From positions 195,221,809 through 195,285,808 of the forward strand of contig JAUMIR010000002.1 of assembly GCA_030847615.1 (NCBI GenBank): DNA of 64,000 bases, given 5' to 3'. Under the pieces are notes generated by a model. It searched no databases and was not told the DNA's origin. It saw only the letters and a program-made list of their open reading frames with translations. Of this stretch, positions 54,201 to 63,200 are shown one piece after another (the stretch's first letter is position 1; each line of letters starts with the position of its first letter). A program made the translations under genes and the position numbers. The stretch comes from Gambelia wislizenii (lineage: Eukaryota; Chordata; Lepidosauria; Squamata; Crotaphytidae).

Positions 54201-57200
54201 AAAAGTCTATATTGAAAAACTCTTTATAAAAATTCTATATTTTAACTTAAAAATTAGGGGGGGGGCATCTTATACGCTGGAATATACGGTACCAACATGG
54301 AAATAAGAACTCAAAGCTATTGGCACGCTTAGTTAAAAGAAAAGCAATAAAGAGAATTATCTCACAAATTAAAACCCTGGACGGGACCATAGCTACCAAA
54401 ACCATAGATATACTCGCTAGATTCCTCACATTCTATGGACTTTTTTGGATGTCTAAAATGCAACGGAAGCAGCCTCGCCACGTTGAGAGGCTGCTGCACT
54501 GCAGGGCGTCCCTTTCGGATGACGCCCGTCCCTGCCAGTACTGTTGCGGTACCACAGGGACATTTTGGTGATTTTTACTCACGATCAACTTTCGCAACAG
54601 TACCGGCAGGGACGGGCGTCATCTGAAAGGGACGCCCTGCAGCGCAGCAGCCTCACAACGTGGCAAGGATGCTTCCGTTGCATTTTAGACGTCCGAAAAA
54701 GTCCTATAAAGATTTATATACCTCAGAGTGCCCCCAATCTTTAGACTTCACTCAGTTCTTAAATTCACTCAAAATTCCAAAACTCACGGAACAACACAAA
54801 ACAGCTCTGAATTCCCCAATCAATTTCTACACAAGAAATTGAACAAACCATCAGTCAACTGAAACTGGAACAGGCACCCAGGCCTGACGGATTTTCCACT
54901 GAATTCTATAAACAACTTAAAACAGATCTTACTCCTCACCTACGCAACCTGTACAATGAACTCCTCCATAATGGCCTGCACCCACACAGCTGGAAAAGAT
55001 CACGGATCATCCCTATACCTAAGACGGAAGATGACACACCCATCATCACTACCTTCAGACCGATTCCTTAATCAACTCTGATCTTAAAATAATGACCTTA
55101 GTCTTCTCAAAACATCTGAATATCTTCATCACCAACTACATACATTCTAACCAAAAAGGCTTTATGCTGGGCCGACATCTAGTTGAAGCCATCAGAAGAA
55201 CACTTAATATAATACATTTCTGCAATAATAAACCCACTCCCTTGGCCTTAATATCGCTGGATGTGTTAAAAGCCTTTGATAGGCTGGAATGGCTGTGCCT
55301 ATTTAAACTACTCCAAAAGATGAATATGGGTCACCAATTTGTAACATTTCTCCAAAACCTATATGCTAACTCCGAAGCAATGATATATGCAAACAAAGTG
55401 GACTCCCAAACATTTGAACTCCATTGGTGAACCAAATAGGGATGCCCACTTTCCCCTTTGTTGTTTGCAATAGCTATAGAACCCCTTGCAGAACAAATTA
55501 GGATGACGCACCACATTGAAGGCCCAATAATCTATGGACAAATGCACAAAATCAGTCTCTTTGCAGACAATATCTTACTCTACATCACAAACACAACTAC
55601 AACATTCCCAGTCCTCCAGAAAATCCTGATCAGCTTTGACATACACACAGCTTTTAGAGTAAATATGCAAAAGTCAAAATTACTGTGCACAAATGCTCCA
55701 CATGCAGTACAACATGAATGGCAACGGTTGACTAAACTACACCTATAACCCTCTGGATTTAAATACCTAGGAATATTAGTTACCAAAGATATATGTCAAC
55801 TATTGCACACCCCTTAAGTGATCAGGACTGGTCAAACATCTGGAAATCCCAGTATTTCAGAAAAGTCCAGTCATAATACAAGAAAACACACTTAAAGTGG
55901 TATACAAATGGTATCTGACACCTCATAGATTGTCCCAAATCACCAAAAGCAGCAGTCCTACCTGCTGGAGAGGCTGCAAAGACAAAGGCACCTATCTCCA
56001 CATGTGGTTTCATTGTCCCTTGGTTCAAGAGTTCTGGGCTGAAGTACTCAGACTGATCACGAAACAAACCATTACCATAATGCCCAGTCTGGTGCTCCTC
56101 TCTTGTTTCTCTGACCAGAACACCATAGTCAAACACAGAGATCTGATATGATTTTTATTAGCAATAACGAGACTGGAGATTGCACAAAACTGGAAAATGG
56201 GCAATCTTACAATGGGAAAATGGTGGAATCGGTTCTGGAACATCTGGCTAATGGAAAAACTCAAGGAACAAATCAGAACATCCCAATGTTGTCCTATAAA
56301 TACAACTTTTGCAGAAAAATGGTTTCCAATGATTGACTATATAATCATAATTCGGCTCAACAAATCCCACCTGCTGCTCATGAGAAACTGTGGAATGATA
56401 TATTAACAGATTAAGACATACTCCTCATAGATCATTGTACATTGTACATTGTACATTGTTAAGTAAAGTCAAGCATGATCAAATTGAACCTCACAACCAG
56501 GAGAGTATATACTCTACATGTGTAACAACACAACATTTTTATTTTCTCTTTTGTTCTATTTTTGTTTTTCTAATATATGTATAAAAAGCTATCTCTGTAT
56601 GTCATTTTGTGGTGATCTGTAACCACAAAACGGATATGTTCAATATATTTTACTATTTTACATAAATAAAAAGAAATAATAATAATAATAATAATCCAAA
56701 AAGCAAAGCTTGATTTTGCCATCTTATATAAGGGACACCATTTTGTTATGCCGTTGCATATAATAGGACTTGAGTATTCACGGATTTTGGTATCCACGGA
56801 GGTCCTGGAACCAAACCCCAGCGAATATGAAGGGACAACTATATTGTTATACCATTACAGATCCCATTACTAAAATTATTAGTAACCATAACTACAGATT
56901 ATTACATTATTAGGTTTCTTATTGCTCAAAAAAACCCATAAATGGTTTCCAGTCTTTCACAAAATCTTCAGTTGGTTTATCCTTTATAACCCATGTTAGT
57001 TTGGCAATTTAGGCTAACTCTGCAACTTTAGCAATCCATTCTTCCATGGTCAGTGCTTCAGTCCATTTCCAAGTATGAGCAAACAATATTCTTGTTGCTG
57101 TTATCATATATCAAAGAAGATTTTAGGCTTCATTAATAGGAGTATAGTGTCTAGATCAAGGAAGTAATATTGCCACTCTATTCTGCTTTGGTCAGACCTC

Positions 57201-60200
57201 ACCTGGAATAATGCGTCCAGTTCTGGGCACTATAATTCAGGAAGGATGTTGAGAAGCTGAAACATGTCCAGAGGAGGGCAACCAGAATGGTGAGAGGTCT
57301 GGAAGTCATGCCCTATGAGGAATGGCTTAGGGAGCTGGGTATGTTTAGTCTGGAGAAGCGAAGGTTGAGAAGTGACATGATAGCCATGTTTAAATATTTG
57401 AAGGGATTTTCCGTGGGTGTTTTCCGGGCTGTGAGGCCATGTTCTGGAAGCCATTCAAATACACAAATTTACATATCCTCTCCAACAGGGACTCATAGTA
57501 TATAAACCCCACACACCCCTACCCAACCATTTTCTGAAGATGCCAGCCACAGATGCAGACGAAACATCAGGAATAAACTCTTCCAGAACACGGCCTCACT
57601 TCCTGGAAAACACCCATGGAAAATCTATGAATGACAGCCGTGAAAGCCTTCGACTTCACATTTGAAGGGATGTCATAGTGAGGATGGGGCAAGCTTGTTT
57701 TCTGCTGCTCCAGGGACTAGGACATGGATCAGTGGGTTCAAACTATAGGAAAAGAGATTCCACCTAAACATCAGGAAGAACTTCCTGACAATAAGAGCTG
57801 TTCGGAAGTGGAATACACTGCCTCGTAGTGTGGTAGAGTCTCCTTCTTTGGAGGTTTTTAAGCAGAGGCTGGATGGCCATCCGTCGGGAATAATTTGATT
57901 GTGTATTCCTGCATGGCAGGGGGTTGGGCTGGGTGGCCCTTGTGGTCTCTTCCAACTCTATGATTCAGTACTCTCCAACTGTTTTTCTATAATACCCAAC
58001 TAAAAGATTTCTGATGACATTACAAAATCTACCTTTAATTTTTTTGGATTATCATATAAATCTTGGACCAATAACTTTTCACCTTCTTAACAAGTCCACC
58101 TTCTTAACAAGTTCTTAACATACTACTTTCTTCTTGTACAAGTGTGCCCTGAGCAGCTTATAGTATAAAGGGAAAAATCAATATAGTCATTAAAACATAA
58201 AAAACAAATGATAAAGAATACTAAAAATTAACTAAAGGATGTTTTCCTGAAGAGCTATTGTCTGTTTGAGCTGGACAGAGCCTGAAAACAATAAACTACA
58301 AATTACATCATTAATAGAACATAGTTATTTTTTTTCCTTTAACAAAGGGCTACATTCAAAAAAATCTAATAATAATAAATGGCAGGAAAAGTATAGGGTG
58401 TAAATACTGTTTGGATTTACCTTTTAAAGTTGCTTTTAAGGAGCGTTTTTAAAGGTATTATGTATAGCACGTCTCAATTTCAATCAAAAGAGCTTTTGGA
58501 GTTGCCTTATATCCTGTTCACAGAAATAGAAACACAAGATCTCTGGGTTTCCTTTTATTAGGAACAAGCAGACCTGAAAATCAAAGCCAGTGAGTTGAGA
58601 GCCAAAGAGGAGCAGTTGGCTAGAGACAGAGAGATTCTGGAGCAAGAAAAGCAAGATCTAAGACTAGAAAAGGAAAAAGTTAACGCAGCAGCTCTGCACA
58701 TCAAGCAGAGGACAGCCGAAATTGACAGTATGAGCAAGGTAAGAAAACTTCCTTTCTCCCCTTTACACGGGTTCCAGGGCAAAGGCCCGGTGTGCTCTAG
58801 CTAAGGTTAAGTCCTCATTTTGTTTTCTGTACTCCATAGCTATCATCTCAGAAGTATGAAGAGGGAGAGAGAGCCCTTCAGGAGGCCAGGAAGGTAGAAT
58901 CAGAGCATCAGGCAAGACTGCATGCTGTACAGCAGCAGATGGAGCGACTGAAGCAAGAGGAGGAACATTTGCACCAGGTGAGCTCTGAAGCTTTGAAACA
59001 GGTTTGTTCCTTTTGTGCCACTATCTTTGTCAGCCTCAGAAGCCAGATGGACCGATTCTGAAAATATAGCTAGAGATATCTCATTTTCTCAAAGTGGTCA
59101 GTAGCAATTCTAATCATAATGTACACACACAGAGAGTGCTGTTTTAAAAAATCCCATTCTTACCTCTATAAGCTAATTCCCTCCTAATTTGAGGGACATT
59201 GAGTGAGGCCTCCTTGAATCCATTTCTTCTTTTTCATCTTCTTAAATCTATACATGAACTCTCAGATCACATCATTTTGCTAATTGCAGCTCCTAGTACT
59301 TAAGTAAGCCAGCTAAGACAGAAAGAATGGTAAGAAACAATTAAGGAAATATTAAACGAGCCAGCGTGGTGTAGTGGTTTGAGCTTTGGACTGCAACTCT
59401 GGAGACCAAGGTTTGAATCCCCACTCAGCCGTGGAAACCCACTAGGTGACCTTGGGCAAGTCACACTCTCTCAGCCTCAGAGGAAAGCAAAAGCAAATCC
59501 CTTCTGAACAAATCTTGCCAAGAAAACCCCATGATAGGTTCACATTAGGATTGCCCTAAGTCAGTCAGTCATAAACTTTATTGTACATAGCCAATGGCCT
59601 TCACAATATACACAAAAGAAAAGAGCATGAATACAATTGACAACAAACATTAAAATGTTATACATAGTGTCCAGATATCCCAACAATTCCTATAAAAACA
59701 TCAGAAAGACCAGAATCCCTTTCATGATACAATATGTTCCTTGATAAAGGGAGCACGTAATTTCTTAGCTGCCAATGCAAAACGGGCTACTGAGTATGTG
59801 ATAAATAGATTTATGTCAGCTAGCAATGCCACAACTACTTCCTGAGATGAGCAGTCTGTGTATAGCTGAATAATAGAGGACACAAATCTTTGTCTAGGAG
59901 CAGCATAAAGGGGGCAAAACAACAGATAATGGGTTATGTCCTCAATCTGGTTACACCCAAAAACACATTTCCTGTCTGGCACTGGAGTACCTCGAAATCT
60001 CCCTTCAAGATATGCAGAAGGCATCTGCTGAAATCTAAGTTCTGTAAAAGCTCTTCTGATCTGATGAAAGGTTAGAGTTTCGAAGTACTGTGGCCTTGCA
60101 TGGTTGATCTGAATCTGTGGATACCAAATGGAAAAACGTGCTCCAACTATGGCTGCCCTGTCTTGGTTAGCATCATGATCAAAAATCCAGTTTTTGAGAT

Positions 60201-63200
60201 CAAGAGGACTGAGTCTTAAGTATTTCTCGCTATCAAGGTTGTAAACCATTAACTTATCTTGGCACAGTTGTGCCCAACCTCCTGTCCTCAGTTCCTCCAA
60301 CCAGCAAAGTTTGCTGAGGGAGTGATCATGAAGACCATTTAATCTGCGCCAGAATCTTAAAAAAGACAGATCAATTCTAGCTGCAATTGAGGGAAGGCCT
60401 AACTCTGCCCTAAGGTGAGCCGCAGGAACCCCATGGAGTAGACCCAAGATCTGTCGCATGAATTTGTTTTGCAATATTTCCAAATCATATTTAACATCTT
60501 TTCCCCAGATTTCAGCTCCATACAACATTTGTGCTATTATTTTTGCAGTAAAAGCCTTTAAGACAGGATTTATTAACTGCCCCCCTCTTGAATAGAAAAA
60601 TCTTTTGAGTTGTCCAATAGATCTAGCGCATGAGATTTTGGTGACTTACAGTTGCTGCTTCCAAGAAAGTTTCTCATCCACATGCAGCCCTAGATATTTA
60701 AATGAGTGCACCTGTTCTAAATGGCAACCATCAAGTGTCCACATGCACTTAGGGGTTCTCCTCCCAAAAACCATTATCTTGCTTTTAGTATAGTTAACAA
60801 CCAAATGCTCTTCTTTACATAGACCCCCAAATTTAACTAACATCCTTTTGAGGCCAATTTTATTCAAAGATAGCAACACCAGATCATCAGCATAAAGCAA
60901 GATTGAAATTTTGCGGTTACTAATGGCTGGAGGGAAAAATGAAGGGGAGTTCATTTCTGGGATCAAGTCATTGATATAAAAATTAAATAGAAAAGGTGCC
61001 AAGATACAACCCTTTTTCACTCCCAGGTTGATGGGAACAGGTTGTGTTAAAGCACCATTTAAGCCCGTTCTCACCTGCAAAAAATTATCCTGAGGTAGGA
61101 GCTGAATAAGCCACAACAGTCTTTTATCATTGTTTGTTTTAGCCAATTTGTACCATAACCGCCACCTGTCTATCAGATCAAAAGCTGATGAAAAGTCTAC
61201 AAAAGCTGTATATATAAACTTATTTAGGCCACTGGTATATTTACATATAAGATGATGTAATGTAAAGACCTGGTCCAGAGTACTTTTACCTCTCCTAAAA
61301 CCTGCTTGTTCCTCATGGATAATAGATTGATTACTGTCCCACTCTAAGAGCTTGTTTAAAAGATATCGTGCATAAATTTTAGAAGCTACATCTAGAAGAC
61401 TGATGGGCCTATAGTTAGAAGGATCTTTTATGTCACCTTTCTTATAAATTAGCACTACAAATGCTTGATTGCCACCCTGAGGGAAAGTTGCCAGTTGAGT
61501 TAATATAAGTAAACAGTTTGGCAAGAATCGGTGACCACCAATCAATATCTATTGTAAATACCTCAGAGGGAATCATATCTTCTCCAGGGGCCTTACCACT
61601 CCGAAGAGTGGAAATCAATTTTTTAATTTCAGCAGAGGTGACTGGAGGCCATTCAGTGAATTTATCAGAGCTCTTGGTTGTAATATGCTGCATAATTAAA
61701 TTGCTTCCGAAAATGTGCCTAAAGTGGGCGACCCATGCCTCTGGTGAAATTGAGGTAGCAGACTCATATGTCTTGTGGGTGAGACCTCTCTGCAACAGAG
61801 ACCAAAATTTCATGTCATTGCCTTCGACGAGGGCAAGACCCAACGATTTCCAATTGTTAACAAAATATGCCTTCTTTTTTCCCCTAAGAGTTTTATATTC
61901 TCCTCGTTGTTGTTTTAAAAGGGAGATAACATCATCAGTGCCTATATGTCTCACCTGCCTCGTTAGTTTACTCAACTCCTTTTTCTTGAGTTTGCATTCC
62001 CTATCAAACCAGGTCTGAGGGGCAGCAGTAGATTTACCTGATGTGGTAGTGACCACATATGGTCTAATTGTACCAATAATATCCTGTTAGATTTCCTGAT
62101 ATTATGCAGCTCCACTAGGGCATGTTGTCGTAGTCCTTGAAGCTTATCTGATCTTAGCAACTGCCTGATGTTGGCATCAATTGTAAAAGACCATTTGAGC
62201 CGTTTTTCACCTTCTAAGAGGCCAGACATTTTAAGATCTGACAGAACCCCAGAATGAGTCTCAACCTTAGAGGAAAGTGATCACTTTCAGCTCTATCATC
62301 AATTTCAAAAGCCCTAAGTCAGAAACTACTTGAAGGCACACAACAAAAAAATAACTTGTAGCACCTTCGAAACTAACTGAGAAAGAAGTTGGTAGCATAA
62401 GCTTTTGTAGATTTAAGTTTACTTTATCAGGTGCAAGATGAAGTAGACTCATGTCCACAAAGCTTATGCTACCAACTTCTTTCTCCCAGTTAGTCTCAAA
62501 GGTGCTACAAGATCCCTTTGCATACTGATCCAGACGGACATGGCTTTGTCTTTGAATTCTCACAAAAAAATGGAATATTGAAAAGCAGGAGTGCCATATG
62601 ATCTGTTCTGAACCCCCTAAACTATCCTGCTGCTTTCAGGTGTAGTGGAAGATTGCCAGTGTTGAGGCAGAATTCCATTGGCTTATGCATATTGAACTGG
62701 AAGGGGTGCTGTCTTGTCCTTTGCCTCAAGTAGCAGAATGTCTTGGGCCAGCCCTGTCAATACCAGTGCCTTAAGTTAGACCTAGAAGCTGAAGGCATCC
62801 TGTAGGCTTGGTATAACAACCATGTAGATTAGCTTCTACCAATTTACAGCCTCTAAGACAAGAGCCATAATAGTAACTGCAGTCTCTGAACAATTTTCAC
62901 AAATAGACTGAAGAGAACATTCCAGCAGAATATGTCACAATAGCCAGACCCTGAGATTAGAAAAGTATGGATAATTGTGGTCAAACTATGATTTTCCAAG
63001 GTGGGGAACAGCTAGGGTATCAGCAGCATCCAATTAAAAATGCTCCTGGTCACAATTGGTATTTGCTTGGGAGCAGAAACATGATGGTAATATGATAATC
63101 TGGGAGCATGTGGCAAATTTAAAACTGAGTCTACTAGATACAGCACATCTGATCAGGATCAAGTAATTTGCAAGGGAAAAGTGGCACAGGGTCTCCTTGA

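Larger units (their letters stand above)
49156..56400 (+). pseudogene. Decayed L1/Tx1-type ORF2, split by insertions
   Basis: The endonuclease start [13 protein letters not shown] and LQETH are at 49156-49275, with a stop at 49441. The [10 protein letters not shown] endonuclease motif is beyond MITE B at about 51370. RT motif A ([15 protein letters not shown]) is at about 55245-55290 and motif B ([16 protein letters not shown]) at about 55440. The catalytic box is mutated to FADN at 55559-55570. A CCHC knuckle ([18 protein letters not shown]) lies near 55960-56015. Many stops and frameshifts are present. Confidence 0.85.
47312..56686 (+). mobile_element. L1/Tx1-group LINE, near full length, inactive, with five nested insertions
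   Basis: It begins GGGGGCGTGTCCAGATGC and ends in an (AAT)n tail. A 12-bp duplication AATAATAATCCA flanks it (47300-47311 and 56687-56698), though the right copy merges with the tail. It has ORF1 and ORF2 remnants and is interrupted by MITE B with an L2 inside it, MITEs C and D, and a hairpin MITE E. It is the same broad group as, but much older than, the antisense L1 at 24-31 kb. Confidence 0.8.
47226..56841. mobile_element. Tigger-like MITE (A), split by a LINE
   Basis: The left part, 47226-47311 (CAGTTATCCCTCAGTATCC...), and right part, 56687-56841 (ending AAGGGACAACT), join to reproduce the 229-bp family seen intact at 40198. All the sequence between them is a later LINE insertion with its own nested elements. 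Confidence 0.85.
59565..62310 (-). mobile_element. 5'-truncated non-LTR retrotransposon of uncertain clade (Vingi/R4-like) inside a SINE
   Basis: A perfect 12-bp duplication GCCCTAAGTCAG lies at 59553-59564 and 62311-62322. The 3' end on the minus strand is not poly(A) but TTTATGACTGACTGACTT-like repeats. Coding remnants include endonuclease SDHFPL near 62270-62290, RT, and a C-terminal C-x3-C-x7-H-x4-C knuckle. Confidence 0.8.
59358..62336 (+). repeat. tRNA-headed SINE split by a LINE
   Basis: The head and body, 59358-59564 (TGGTGTAGTGGTTTGAGC, GGTTTGAATCCCC, CTAGGTGACCTTGGGC), and the tail, 62311-62336 (GCCCTAAGTCAG...GAAGGCACACAACA), are parts of one Sauria-like SINE. They are separated by a 2.7-kb LINE. 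Confidence 0.85.
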
